A stretch of DNA of 64,000 nt from contig CANQNW010000005.1 in NCBI GenBank assembly GCA_947625305.1, positions 62,001-126,000 on the forward strand, written 5' to 3'. The DNA comes from Candidatus Gastranaerophilales bacterium (GTDB lineage Bacteria > Cyanobacteriota > Vampirovibrionia > Gastranaerophilales > Gastranaerophilaceae). The notes beneath the pieces are model-generated. The model had not been told where the DNA came from and ran no database searches. It was given only the letters and a program-made list of their open reading frames with translations. A program made the position numbers and the translations under genes. Positions 52,860 through 62,398 of the stretch are shown here, one piece after another. How positions within the stretch are numbered: position 1 is the first letter of the stretch; each line of letters begins with the position of its first letter.

Positions 52860-53975
52860 ATGACCAAAAAAGAACGTGTATTAGTCGGAATGTCGGGCGG
52901 TGTTGATTCTTCTGTTGCCGCATTATTGCTTAAAGAACAAGGTTATGAAGTAATCGGTGCGACAATGCTGACCTGGGGTAAAAGTGAGTTCTTTAATAAA
53001 TTAAAAGAAAAATATAATTCTAAAGAACAAAAAATTCAAACCCACGGGGCATGCTTATGCCCTAAAGAAGATGATGACACATCTCAAGCTAAAGCGGTAG
53101 CCGATAAACTCGGAATTGAATTTCACATTATTGATTGCGCAAAAGAATATGAGGAAATTGTTATCAATTATTTTAAAAAAGAATATTTAGAAGGCAGAAC
53201 ACCAAATCCCTGTGTTATGTGCAATCAAAATATAAAATTTAAGATTTTCCCCGAACTTGCAAGAAAGTCAGGAATAGAATTTGATAAGTTTGCAACAGGG
53301 CATTATGCCCGTATTGAATATGAAAACGGGCGGTATGTTTTAAAAAGAGGAATAAATCCTAAAAAAGACCAGTCATACTTTTTATACGGTTTAACTCAGG
53401 AACAATTATCTAAATCGTTAACACCTTTAGGAAATTATACAAAAGAACAAATCAGAGAAATAGCCCGTAATTTCGGACTTGAAGTGGCAGATAAGCCTGA
53501 CAGTCAAGACTTTTACAGCGGTGATTATAATGATATTATTGATGCCAAACCGAAAAAGGGCAATATAGTAGATGTAAACGGAAAAGTTTTGGGAACTCAT
53601 AACGGATTTTGGAACTATACGATAGGCCAAAGAAAAGGAATAGGTATTGCGGCTCCTGAGCCATTGTATGTTAAGGAACTGAGAAAAGATACAAATGAAG
53701 TAGTCGTTGCATATAAGATTGACTCCTTAAATAAAGGTTTGATAGCAAAAGACGTAGTATTTAACGCAATAGATGAACTAAAAGAGCCTTTAAACTGCGC
53801 TGTTAAAATCCGCTCTTCGCAAGAACCTAAAGAGGCTGTTATAAAACCTTTGGGCGGAAATAAAGTTGAAGTAACTTTTACGGATTTACAAAACCCTATT
53901 GCCATAGGTCAATCAGCCGTATTTTATTTAAATGATACGGTTTTAGGCGGCGGTATTATAGAAAGTGTAATGTAG
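52860..53975 (+). CDS. mnmA: tRNA 2-thiouridylase MnmA
   Basis: The 371-aa enzyme thiolates U34 of tRNA-Lys, -Glu and -Gln. VLVGMSGGVDSSVAALLLKE is the PP-loop that adenylates U34, and NPCVMCNQNIKF holds the first catalytic Cys. The place of the second catalytic Cys (usually in a SQxIC segment) reads KPDSQDFYSGDY and has none; extra cysteines occur in HGACLCPKEDD near residue 63. The protein may therefore use a different sulfur route, such as an Fe-S cluster. Start ATG 52860 has GAGGTGA upstream. Its stop overlaps the bioB start. Confidence 0.93.
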   Translation: MTKKERVLVGMSGGVDSSVAALLLKEQGYEVIGATMLTWGKSEFFNKLKEKYNSKEQKIQTHGACLCPKEDDDTSQAKAVADKLGIEFHIIDCAKEYEEIVINYFKKEYLEGRTPNPCVMCNQNIKFKIFPELARKSGIEFDKFATGHYARIEYENGRYVLKRGINPKKDQSYFLYGLTQEQLSKSLTPLGNYTKEQIREIARNFGLEVADKPDSQDFYSGDYNDIIDAKPKKGNIVDVNGKVLGTHNGFWNYTIGQRKGIGIAAPEPLYVKELRKDTNEVVVAYKIDSLNKGLIAKDVVFNAIDELKEPLNCAVKIRSSQEPKEAVIKPLGGNKVEVTFTDLQNPIAIGQSAVFYLNDTVLGGGIIESVM

Positions 53976-54889
53976 TGAATAAAGAAGAATTATTAAATTT
54001 ATACAATTCAGATTTAAAAGAACTGTTAAGCATTTCAGCTAAATATATGTCTAATAAAATAGAATTATGCTCGCTTGTGAACGCAAGAAACGGGAAATGC
54101 TCGCAGGATTGTAAATATTGCGCCCAAAGCGCTCACTATAGAACCGATATAGAAGATTATCCTTTAATAAAAAAAGAAGAAGTTATAAAAGCTGCAAAAG
54201 AGGCAAAATCAAACGGAGTAATAAGGTTTGCGGTTGTTACCTCGGGTAAATCGCCTGATGAAGAAAATTTTGATAAAATCTTGGAATTTATTGATGAACT
54301 CAATAAAATTGACGGGATTAGAAGCTGTGCATCTATAGGGATTTTAAATGAAGAACAAGCTAAATTGTTAGCTGAGCACGGTTTAAAAAGATTTCATCAT
54401 AATATAAATACCGCAGAATCTTATTATAAGGATATTTGCACAACTCACAGCTGGCAAGATAGATATAATACCTGCAAACTGGTTAAAAAATACGGCATGG
54501 AATTATGCTGCGGGGTTATTTTAGGTATGGGTGAAACCGTTGAACAAAGGGTTGAAATGGCGCTTGAACTGGCTGAAATTCAGCCTGATTCAATTCCTAT
54601 AAATATTTTAATGCCTATTAAAAAGACTCCGCTTGAAAATTATACTAATAAAATTGATGAAGAAAATGTATTAAGAACTCTTGCGATATTTAAAATCGCA
54701 AACCCTAAATCAGTCTTAAGATTTTGCGGAGGAAGAATGCGTTTAAGCGAAGAAAATCAGGAACTTGCTTTAAAAACATGTGTGGAAGGCATTTTAACGG
54801 GGAACTATTTAACTACAACAGGTAAAACTCCGGAGCAGGATTTAGAAACAATAAAAAAACTGGATAAACAAACCGTAACTATACATTAG
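53975..54889 (+). CDS. bioB: Biotin synthase
   Basis: A 304-aa radical SAM enzyme that inserts sulfur into dethiobiotin. GKCSQDCKYCAQSAHY has the CxxxCxxC cluster; VILGMGETVEQRVEMALELA, PINILMPIKKTPLE and RFCGGRMRL complete the family pattern. Start is GTG 53975, overlapping the mnmA stop (TAGTG). No other biotin gene is in the window, so the cell may take up or make dethiobiotin elsewhere. It is coupled to mnmA; both need sulfur and possibly Fe-S supply. Confidence 0.94.
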   Translation: MNKEELLNLYNSDLKELLSISAKYMSNKIELCSLVNARNGKCSQDCKYCAQSAHYRTDIEDYPLIKKEEVIKAAKEAKSNGVIRFAVVTSGKSPDEENFDKILEFIDELNKIDGIRSCASIGILNEEQAKLLAEHGLKRFHHNINTAESYYKDICTTHSWQDRYNTCKLVKKYGMELCCGVILGMGETVEQRVEMALELAEIQPDSIPINILMPIKKTPLENYTNKIDEENVLRTLAIFKIANPKSVLRFCGGRMRLSEENQELALKTCVEGILTGNYLTTTGKTPEQDLETIKKLDKQTVTIH

Positions 54890-54910
54890 TATATTTTATC
54901 AGTTTTTGCT

Positions 54911-54989
54911 TTCTCATCGCGCAATAATATAAATTAAATCTTACAAAAAAACACCCCGAAGGGTGGTTTTAAAATGGTGCGCTTGGCGC
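54911..54989 (-). repeat. Downstream copy of a 79-bp repeat holding the tRNA-Lys 3' end and terminator
   Basis: Perfect copy of 55147-55225. It has the last 15 nt of tRNA-Lys including CCA and the terminator stem, then diverges. The 157 nt between the copies hold a hairpin GAACG..ACAATGC TTAC GCATTGT..CGTTC and no gene. Confidence 0.9.
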
Positions 54990-55146
54990 ATCTTGGATTA
55001 TTGTTTCACACCTTCAAGCCGTTCGCTATGTTTTTCTGTGAAAAACTTCCGCTCACTATTTCGGTGTAATTTCGGCTTTCTTTCACTTCGTTCAGTCAGC
55101 CTGCGCAAAATCCGCTCGAACGTGTACAATGCTTACGCATTGTGCG

Positions 55147-55225
55147 TTCTCATCGCGCAATAATATAAATTAAATCTTACAAAAAAACACCCCGAAGGGT
55201 GGTTTTAAAATGGTGCGCTTGGCGC
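55147..55225 (-). repeat. tRNA-Lys-proximal copy of the 79-bp repeat
   Basis: Overlaps the 3' end of tRNA-Lys (to 55225) and its terminator; identical to 54911-54989, 236 bp away. Confidence 0.9.
55181..55206 (-). terminator. Terminator of tRNA-Lys
   Basis: On the minus strand CACCC, tetraloop TTCG, GGGTG and seven Ts. The same hairpin is present in the duplicate at 54945-54970. Confidence 0.85.
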
Positions 55226-55286
55226 GATTCGAACGCGCGACCTATCCCTTAAAAGGGGAGTGCTCTACCTGCTGAGCTACAAGCGC
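55211..55286 (-). tRNA. tRNA-Lys (anticodon UUU)
   Basis: 76 nt with acceptor GCGCTTG/CAAGCGC, D-arm, anticodon loop CTTTTAA, T-arm GCGCGTTCGAATCGCGC, discriminator A and encoded CCA. The anticodon stem has a C-U mismatch at its outer pair (27-43). Its 3' end is duplicated downstream. Confidence 0.94.
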
Positions 55287-55380
55287 ATTTGCTCGTTTCT
55301 TTATAAACATACCAAGAACATTTTTTGTAGTCAACCGATTTTTTCTTTTTATTATTTATCAGTTTAATATTACTAATTTA

Positions 55381-55546
55381 TGCAGAGAAATACTTTGAAT
55401 ATTTGTCCCTTGCTAAGTATAGTTCAACTTCTTAGCGAAGAAACGTCAAAGCCCCGTTTGTTTGAGCGAAGCGAGTTACGGGGCATAGGCTGAGCTTAGA
55501 AGTTATCTATACGGTGCATAAGGACAAATATTCAAAGTATTTCTCT
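55381..55546. mobile_element. MITE-like inverted-repeat element
   Basis: Arms of 26 bp, CAGAGAAATACTTTGAATAT.. at the left and its exact reverse complement at the right, close a 166-bp foldback. Inside, GTATAG..AACTTCT and AGAAGTT..CTATAC pair again, and GCCCCGT pairs with ACGGGGC in the centre. TTAT flanks both ends (before GCAGAG and after CTCTG), a possible 4-bp target duplication. No ORF. It may be a non-autonomous transposon or a long-hairpin RNA; it lies next to the purA 3' end. Confidence 0.65.
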
Positions 55547-55555
55547 GTTATTTTT

Positions 55556-56857
55556 TTATTTCTTCTTAAAAGGATTATCTAAAATAATTGTCTGCTCTCT
55601 ATCCGGGCCTACACTTATTATTTTAACAGGTATGCCTACAAGTTCTTCTAACTTGTTTAAGTATATACGTGCATTCTCGGGAAGTTCTTCTAAAGATTTT
55701 GCACCCGATATATCGGTTTTCCAGCCCTTAAATGTTTCATATACAGGCTCTAAATATTTATGCATATTAATATTTGTCGGATAATCTTTATAAATTTTTC
55801 CGTCACGAGTGTCTTTATATGCAACGCAGACTTTTAACTCATCAAAGTCATTAAATACATCTATTTTAGTAATAGCCATTTGCGTAAGTCCGCCGACCAA
55901 TACACAATATCTTGATAAAACAGCATCAAACCATCCGCAGCGTCTTGGTCTGCCTGTTGTAGTACCAAACTCGCCCCCGATGTTTCTTATCTTCTCACCC
56001 GTTTCATCGGTTAATTCCGTAATAAACGGCCCTTCGCCTACCCTTGTAACATAAGCTTTTGTTACTCCTATAACATTATCAATATGCGTAGGACCAACAC
56101 CGCTCCCTGTTGCAGCCCCGCCGCCTATCGGGTTTGAACTTGTTACAAAAGGATATGTGCCGTAATCTATATCAAGCATTATACCTTGTGCGCCTTCAAA
56201 CAAGATTTTCTTATCCTCTTTTAATGCCGTTGAAAGCTTTTCTACCCAATCTAAGCATACATAAGGTCTGAATATTTCGGCATATTTCTTGCAATAATCA
56301 AGCATTTCTTCTTTTGAATAGGTTTTAGAATTATAAACTTTTTCCAAAATCTTATTTTTTAAAGGAAGTATTGCGTCTAATCTTGAATTTAACAATTCTT
56401 CATCGTATAAATCTTGAATTTTAAGCCCGTATCTGCCGATTTTATCGGAATATGTAGGGCCTATTCCCTTTTTGGTAGTCCCGATTTTAACCTGTTTTGC
56501 TGAATTTTCGCTTATTCCGTCTATATCAATATGATAAGGAAGTGTAATGGTAGCAAGGGGGCTTATTTTTAGTGATGACAGGTTTACTCCTCTTTCAATA
56601 AGTTCTTGAGTTTCTTTTAAAAAGGTTTCAGGATGAATTACAGTACCTGCGCCGATAAAACAAAATTTATTATCGTATAAAACACCAGAGGGAATAAGAT
56701 GAAACTTGTATGTTTCGTTATTTACCACAACCGTATGCCCTGCATTACATCCGCCCTGATACCTGATTATTACATCAGCATACTGTGCAAGTAAATCCGT
56801 TATCTTTGCTTTACCTTCATCTCCCCACTGTGCGCCAACTACTACCGTATTATTCAT
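55556..56857 (-). CDS. purA: Adenylosuccinate synthetase
   Basis: The 433-aa enzyme joins IMP and aspartate with GTP, the first step towards AMP. The N-terminal VVVGAQWGDEGKAKITDLLAQ is the GTP P-loop region with GKAK instead of the common GKGK; GCNAGHTVVV carries the catalytic His, and GTTTGRPRRCGWFD and the C-terminal NLPENARIYLN-type segment (ELPENARIYLN) follow. Length is normal. Single gene, transcribed leftwards. Confidence 0.96.
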   Translation of the reverse strand: MNNTVVVGAQWGDEGKAKITDLLAQYADVIIRYQGGCNAGHTVVVNNETYKFHLIPSGVLYDNKFCFIGAGTVIHPETFLKETQELIERGVNLSSLKISPLATITLPYHIDIDGISENSAKQVKIGTTKKGIGPTYSDKIGRYGLKIQDLYDEELLNSRLDAILPLKNKILEKVYNSKTYSKEEMLDYCKKYAEIFRPYVCLDWVEKLSTALKEDKKILFEGAQGIMLDIDYGTYPFVTSSNPIGGGAATGSGVGPTHIDNVIGVTKAYVTRVGEGPFITELTDETGEKIRNIGGEFGTTTGRPRRCGWFDAVLSRYCVLVGGLTQMAITKIDVFNDFDELKVCVAYKDTRDGKIYKDYPTNINMHKYLEPVYETFKGWKTDISGAKSLEELPENARIYLNKLEELVGIPVKIISVGPDREQTIILDNPFKKK

Positions 56858-56923
56858 ATTAACCTCTCAAACCATGTCATCCATGATTAAGTATAAAACA
56901 AATTCAAGGTAATATAAATATTT

Positions 56924-58279
56924 TTAAATTTTTGCCCCGGAGGCTTTATATAAGCTGATTTGATTTATAAAATACTCTATTTTATCATTTGTAAGCTGTT
57001 TTTCGGTCACAAGAAGATTTTCTTTCTTCTGAAGTAAATCTAAATTGGAAATTATTCCTTCTTTGTATTTCATTTGAGTATAACCGAAATCAGACTTTTC
57101 AACGTTATAATTTTCTAAAGTTTTTAAATATTTTTCATTATCCAGCTTTAAGTCGCAGAGTGCATCATTAATTTCCTGAACTGAAACAATATATGTTTTT
57201 TTATAATTTTCAACAGCCTGATTATACTTATTTTTCTGAAGTTTTAAATTTGCAATCTTAGCACCGCCCGTAAATAAAGGAAGTAAAGCCCCGCCTCCTA
57301 AAACTGCGACTGCATTTGTCCAGTTCATTTTGCTTAAAAATTCCGTTGAACTGAAAGAAATCAACCCCAGAATATTAAAACTCGGAAGGAAATCTTTTTT
57401 TGCCGCTCTTATATCAATACCTGTTTTTTCAAGCATTATTTCGCTTGAAAGATAGTCGGGGCGGTTTTCTATAACATCAGAACTTACAGAATCGGGAACG
57501 GATTTATTAATTACAAGGTCGTCATACGCAATGCGTGCATAATTGTTTTTATTTTCGGGGCTTTCACCAATTAAAACCGCAAGCATGTTTAAAAGTCTTT
57601 CACGGGATTTTTTAAGTTCAATAATATCCGCATTCGCTCTTATAAATGCCTTATTTGCATTTACGGTATCCGCAGTTGATATTAGACCTTCTTCGTTGCT
57701 GAGTTTCATTAAATCGTAAATTTGTTTTCTGTCTTTAATTATTTCTTCCTGAAGATTTATTAATTTATCAAGTTTAACAATATTATAATAAGTGCTTCCT
57801 ACGGCGCTTACAACGGAAATATAAGCTGCTCTTTCATTTTGAGCGGAAATTTCAATTAATTTATCAAAAGATTTTGTTTTATCACGATTTTTGCCGAATA
57901 AATCAAGTTCATAACTTGCATAAATAGGAAGGGAAATAAGCCCGTCAGAACTTGTTGAGGCGGGGAGTTTATATAAGGCAGGCACTGCTCCTACCCCGAT
58001 AGAAGGCATTTCTTTTGACCTTTGAATATTCTTATTTTGTCTTGTTTCTTCTACTTTTAAAGAAGAAATTTTTAAGTCATGATTACATTCAACCGCTTTT
58101 AGAATGTAATCAATTAAAATTGAATCATCTAAACCTTTCCACCAGTTAATGTTTACATAAGAAATTGTATTATTAATATCCGCAGAAGGTTTTTTAGCCG
58201 CAAACGATTCTAACGGTGCATAACCTATAAACATTGTAAATATTAATATTAAGGTAATTATTTTTTTTATCTTCATCAA
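56924..58279 (-). CDS. TolC-family outer membrane efflux protein
   Basis: The 451-aa protein has a signal peptide (ITLILIFTMFIGYAPLESFAA, cleavage after about residue 28) and two outer membrane efflux repeats rich in long helices (IDYILKAVECNHDLKISSLKVEETRQN; ENRPDYLSSEIMLEKTGIDIRAAKKDFLPSFNI in outline). It would form the outer-membrane channel for the divergent EmrA/EmrB-like pump. Together they make a tripartite drug or metabolite exporter, which shows that the cell has an outer membrane. Confidence 0.92.
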   Translation of the reverse strand: MMKIKKIITLILIFTMFIGYAPLESFAAKKPSADINNTISYVNINWWKGLDDSILIDYILKAVECNHDLKISSLKVEETRQNKNIQRSKEMPSIGVGAVPALYKLPASTSSDGLISLPIYASYELDLFGKNRDKTKSFDKLIEISAQNERAAYISVVSAVGSTYYNIVKLDKLINLQEEIIKDRKQIYDLMKLSNEEGLISTADTVNANKAFIRANADIIELKKSRERLLNMLAVLIGESPENKNNYARIAYDDLVINKSVPDSVSSDVIENRPDYLSSEIMLEKTGIDIRAAKKDFLPSFNILGLISFSSTEFLSKMNWTNAVAVLGGGALLPLFTGGAKIANLKLQKNKYNQAVENYKKTYIVSVQEINDALCDLKLDNEKYLKTLENYNVEKSDFGYTQMKYKEGIISNLDLLQKKENLLVTEKQLTNDKIEYFINQISLYKASGAKI

Positions 58280-58363
58280 CTTTTATTCCAAATATAATAC
58301 TAAGGGTATTGCCTTTAATTTAGTTACATACTAATATATTTTTAGAGGAAAAGCAAATTAATT

Positions 58364-59350
58364 ATGGAAGAAACACAAAATCAAGATAAAGAGCAGGAAA
58401 AAAATCCAAAAAAACGTACACTTATAATTGTTATATGTGTAATTGCTTTATTGGGTGCAATCGGTTATTATTTAAATTCTTTGAGGTTTGAATCAACCGA
58501 TGATGCGTATGTCGAAAGCGATATAGTACAAATCGCTCCGAGAGTTTCAGGTCAAATAGAAGAAATTTACATACAGGACAACCAAAAAATTAAAGAAGGC
58601 GACTTAATTGCTAAAATAGATAAAGCGGATTATGAAGTTAAATATGAGCAGGCACAAGCTGCTTATGAAAAAGCGCTTTATTCTCAAAAGGTAGCAAAAG
58701 CAAATTTAAGCGCAGTCAACTCTGAAGTATCACTTGCAAAAAAAGATTTGGAAAGATATAAAAACCTTTATAAAGCAGGTGCAGTATCTCAGCAGACACT
58801 CGACAGCGCTCAAACAAGATATGACGATGCACAGGCAAAATTACTCTCCGCCGAAGAAAATATATTGTCTGAATCAAATAATAAAGTAGCGGATGCCAAT
58901 TTAAGAGTATTAAAAGCTCAAAGAGATCAAGCTCAATTATATTTAAAATATACTGATATAACAGCCCCCAATTCAGGTACGGTTACAAATAAAAATGTAG
59001 ATAAAGGTAAATACGTTCAGGCAGGTCAGCCGTTATTTATGCTCGTCAGTGATAATATCTGGATAGAAGCTAACTTTAAAGAAAATCAAGTCGGTAAAAT
59101 GAAACCCGGACAAGAAGTTGATATCAGAATTGATGCATACCCGAATAAAAAATTTAAAGGGAAAATAGACAGCATACAAAAGGCCTCAGGCGCAAAATCA
59201 AGCTTATTCCCGCCTGAAAATGCCGTCGGTTCGTTTGTTAAAATCGTTCAAAGAATTCCCGTTAAAATAGTATTTACGGAAGAAATAAATCCTGAAGAGT
59301 ACAATATCTCCGCAGGCATGAGTGTTGAACCTAAAGTAAGAGTTAAATAA
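58364..59350 (+). CDS. HlyD/EmrA-type membrane fusion protein
   Basis: A 328-aa periplasmic adaptor: cytosolic polar start, one membrane helix (LIIVICVIALLGAIGYYL), then STDDAYVESDIVQIAPRVSGQIEEIYIQDNQKIKEGD (about residues 46-82), the first half of the lipoyl-like domain, a coiled coil of about 90 residues, and TDITAPNSGTVTNKNVDKGKYVQAGQPLF as the second half. It links the pump EmrB-like protein, encoded directly downstream, to TolC. Confidence 0.94.
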   Translation: MEETQNQDKEQEKNPKKRTLIIVICVIALLGAIGYYLNSLRFESTDDAYVESDIVQIAPRVSGQIEEIYIQDNQKIKEGDLIAKIDKADYEVKYEQAQAAYEKALYSQKVAKANLSAVNSEVSLAKKDLERYKNLYKAGAVSQQTLDSAQTRYDDAQAKLLSAEENILSESNNKVADANLRVLKAQRDQAQLYLKYTDITAPNSGTVTNKNVDKGKYVQAGQPLFMLVSDNIWIEANFKENQVGKMKPGQEVDIRIDAYPNKKFKGKIDSIQKASGAKSSLFPPENAVGSFVKIVQRIPVKIVFTEEINPEEYNISAGMSVEPKVRVK

Positions 59351-60925
59351 ATGGCGGAAGAACAAGAACTAACGCAAGAGGAATGGAAACCTAAGTATAA
59401 TCCGTGGATAGTGTCAGTTCCTATTATCGGTGCGGCATTTATGTTTGTGCTGGATGAAACCATTGCAAATGTTGCGCTGTTACATATGGCAGGAAGTTTT
59501 AGCGCTTCAAGAGAAGAAGCACTATGGATTTTAACCAGTTATTTAATAGCCTCGGGCATTATTATCCCTGCCGTTGACTGGTTTTGTAAATTAATGGGCA
59601 GAAAAGCTTTTTTTACCTTCAGTGTAATATTGTTTGTATGTTCGTCATTTTTATGCGGAATATCAAACTCTTTAGGAATGATGATATTTGCAAGAATATT
59701 GCAGGGAATAGGCGGCGGGGCTTTACTGCCTTTGGCGCAGGCAATTTTGCTTGAAAACTTTTCCATAAGCGAGAGAGGGAAAGCAATGGCTTTATTTGGA
59801 ATGGTAGTAGTCATTGCCCCGATTATAGGGCCTGTACTTGGCGGATGGATAACCGATAATTTAAACTGGTCATGGATATTTTTTATTAATATTCCAATCG
59901 GTGTAACAACAATCGTATTAATAAAATATTTGCTGGAAGATCCGCCTTATGCAAGAAAACAAAAGAATATAAGAATTGATACAATAGGATTTTTCCTTTT
60001 AACAATATGGCTTGTAACATTGCAGATTATTCTGGATAAAGGCAATAATGCAGACTGGTTTAATGCCGTCTGGGTAAGAAGAATGGCAATAGTATGTGTT
60101 TTAGCCGCTATATTTTTCTTTATTTCACAGTTAAAAAGAAAAAATACTCTGGTAGATTTATCGGTTTTTAAAGATAAAAATTATTCGGTCGGAACACTTG
60201 TACAGGTAGTCGTAAACCTTGTTTTACTTGCCTCAATGGCAATACTTCCGCAATTTTTGCAGACACTTATGGGATATAATGCATATTTAAGCGGATTAAC
60301 CATGATGCCCCGAGGTGCAGGTAGTTTAACTTCGGTACTGTTATCGGGAGCATTGGCGAATAAAATCGATAACAGGCTTTTGCTTTGTGTCGGCCTAATA
60401 TGTATAGGTATTGCAGGTTTTCAATTAAGCGAATTAAACCTTGATATTTCAATGACGTCAATATCAGTACCTAATTTTATACTGGGACTGGGCATGGGCT
60501 TTTCAATGGTGCCCAGTATTGCATTATCCGCAGTAACACTGAATAACAGCCAAATGACAAATGCTGCGGGACTTCAAAATTTGTTAAAAAATATAGGCGG
60601 TGCTATAGGTACATCGCTTTCAGGTACTATGATTGCAAGATGTTCGCAAATGCATCAATATGAAATGGTTAAAAATTTAAATGATTTAAACCCTGTATAT
60701 CAGGAACGATTAAGTTCAATGGCGGCAGGCTTGGCGCAATATACACATCCCGTTACAGCAAACTATATGGCGCAAAATATGATGTATAAACAATTAATAC
60801 AGCAATCAACCCTGCTTGGATTTGTAGATACATTCAGAATGTTTTCAATAGCAGCAATGATTATTATTCCGACAGTTTTCTTATTAAAAAATATTGATTA
60901 TAAAAAAGAAGAACAACCAAATTAA
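59351..60925 (+). CDS. DHA2-type MFS drug transporter (EmrB-like)
   Basis: A 524-aa protein with 14 membrane segments. VLDETIANVALLHMAGSF is the DHA2 motif (LDxTIVNVALP-like), IFARILQGIGGGALLPLAQAILLE motif C-type, and VVIAPIIGPVLGGWITDNLNWSWIFFINIP the antiporter motif. It starts 1 nt after the adaptor stop. Likely a proton-driven exporter of drugs or bile-type compounds; substrate not determinable. Confidence 0.94.
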   Translation: MAEEQELTQEEWKPKYNPWIVSVPIIGAAFMFVLDETIANVALLHMAGSFSASREEALWILTSYLIASGIIIPAVDWFCKLMGRKAFFTFSVILFVCSSFLCGISNSLGMMIFARILQGIGGGALLPLAQAILLENFSISERGKAMALFGMVVVIAPIIGPVLGGWITDNLNWSWIFFINIPIGVTTIVLIKYLLEDPPYARKQKNIRIDTIGFFLLTIWLVTLQIILDKGNNADWFNAVWVRRMAIVCVLAAIFFFISQLKRKNTLVDLSVFKDKNYSVGTLVQVVVNLVLLASMAILPQFLQTLMGYNAYLSGLTMMPRGAGSLTSVLLSGALANKIDNRLLLCVGLICIGIAGFQLSELNLDISMTSISVPNFILGLGMGFSMVPSIALSAVTLNNSQMTNAAGLQNLLKNIGGAIGTSLSGTMIARCSQMHQYEMVKNLNDLNPVYQERLSSMAAGLAQYTHPVTANYMAQNMMYKQLIQQSTLLGFVDTFRMFSIAAMIIIPTVFLLKNIDYKKEEQPN

Positions 60926-61050
60926 ATTATTTTTTTATTTTTAATGTCAATTAATTCCTTAATTTTACAATTAAAAGCATTTGTAATAACAGCCGAATCG
61001 GGGGATTTTTCTCCTCTTTCAATACAACACATATAATTTCTTGACCTGCC
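60922..61050 (-). pseudogene. Fragment of an XRE-type helix-turn-helix gene
   Basis: Between leuC and emrB the minus strand reads NGRSRNYMCCIERGEKSPDS followed by AVITNAFNCKIKELIDIKNK. This aligns by eye with the second half of XRE domains (RSYISKIERGEKNP...IANALNxxIxELI). There is no proper start and the first helices are missing, so it is a remnant. It could otherwise be a chance frame, but the match is specific. Confidence 0.45.
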
Positions 61051-61055
61051 ATTTT

Positions 61056-62321
61056 TTATAAATCGCAGGGTGATGCAATTCTGCCCGCAATTGCACTTGC
61101 TGCAGCAACATAAGGTGATGCAAGATATACTTCGCTTTCTGTATGCCCCATCCTGCCTACAAAATTTCTGTTTGTAGTCGATATGGCTCTTTCCCCTGCA
61201 GCGAGTATCCCGGCATGCCCGCCAAGACAAGGCCCGCACGTGGGTGTTGAAACTGCTCCGCCCGCCTCTATTATTGTCTCGATATATCCTGCTCTTAAAG
61301 CCTCTAAATATATTTGCTGAGTAGCGGGGAAAACTATCAGACGAACATCCTTATGAACTTTTCTTCCCTTTAAAATTTCAGCAGCCGCTTTAATATCAGA
61401 CAATCTGCCGTTTGTACAGCTTCCTATTACTGCTTGGTCAATTTTAACATCTCCCGCTTGAGATACGGGCTTTGTATTCCCGGGGAGATGAGGAAACGCA
61501 ACAACAGGCTCAATGTCTTCAACATTATATGTAAGAATTTTTTCATATACTGCATCTTTATCGCTTGTGTAAAATTTTGAAGGTCTGATACTTCTGTTTT
61601 CAAGATATTTTTTGGTTATTTCATCAGGCTCAATAATACCGTTTTTTGCACCTGCTTCAATTGCCATATTGCAGATAGTAAACCTTCCATCCATAGGAAG
61701 TTCCCTAATTGCACTTCCTCCGATTTCAAGAGTTTTATATAATGCACCGTCTACTCCGATATCGCCTATTAAAAATAAAATTAAGTCTTTTGCGGTGACA
61801 TATTTATTTAATTTCCCGTTAAATTCAACTTTAATTGCAGAAGGTACTTTAAGCCAGGTCTCGCCCGATGCCATAGCGCAGGCAATATCGGTTGACCCCA
61901 TGCCCGTAGAAAATGCACCTAATGCGCCGTAAGTACAAGTGTGAGAGTCAGCGCCTATAACTAAATCTCCTGCCGTAACAATTCCGTTATCGGGTAAAAG
62001 TGCGTGTTCTATTCCCATTCTGCCTACTTCAAAAAAGTGAGTAAGATTTTGGCTGCGGGCAAATTCACGAATTTGTTTTACCATTTGAGCCGATTTAATA
62101 TCACGATTTGGAACAAAATGGTCGGGAACAAAAACGACTCTGTCTTTATCAAAAACTTTTTCCGCTCCGATTTTATTGAATTCATTAACCGCAACAGGGC
62201 CTGTTATATCGTTAGCAAGAGTAATATCAACCTTTGCTGTTATTAATTGCCCCGCATTTACTTCATTTAATCCGGCATGATCGGCTAAGATTTTTTCTGT
62301 TATATTCATTGGTCTTGTCAT
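61056..62321 (-). CDS. leuC: 3-Isopropylmalate dehydratase large subunit (homoaconitase family)
   Basis: The 421-aa Fe-S enzyme isomerises isopropylmalate in leucine synthesis. [18 protein letters not shown] and [16 protein letters not shown] supply the [4Fe-4S] cysteines; [22 protein letters not shown] is the family signature. It has the shorter LeuC2/archaeal-like length rather than about 465. Start ATG 62321 has GAGG 8 nt upstream; an upstream TTG is not needed. The small subunit LeuD is not in the window, so it is encoded elsewhere. Confidence 0.92.
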   Translation of the reverse strand: MTRPMNITEKILADHAGLNEVNAGQLITAKVDITLANDITGPVAVNEFNKIGAEKVFDKDRVVFVPDHFVPNRDIKSAQMVKQIREFARSQNLTHFFEVGRMGIEHALLPDNGIVTAGDLVIGADSHTCTYGALGAFSTGMGSTDIACAMASGETWLKVPSAIKVEFNGKLNKYVTAKDLILFLIGDIGVDGALYKTLEIGGSAIRELPMDGRFTICNMAIEAGAKNGIIEPDEITKKYLENRSIRPSKFYTSDKDAVYEKILTYNVEDIEPVVAFPHLPGNTKPVSQAGDVKIDQAVIGSCTNGRLSDIKAAAEILKGRKVHKDVRLIVFPATQQIYLEALRAGYIETIIEAGGAVSTPTCGPCLGGHAGILAAGERAISTTNRNFVGRMGHTESEVYLASPYVAAASAIAGRIASPCDL

Positions 62322-62398
62322 AAATATTTCCTCACACAAAAACTATTTAAATGATATTATAAAATTAGCGAAAAGCCAAAAAGATTAAGGAAGTAAAA

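Noticed and set aside
54963-55163. 66-codon ORF downstream of tRNA-Lys
   Set aside because: It covers the duplicated tRNA end and hairpin DNA and has no coding signature.
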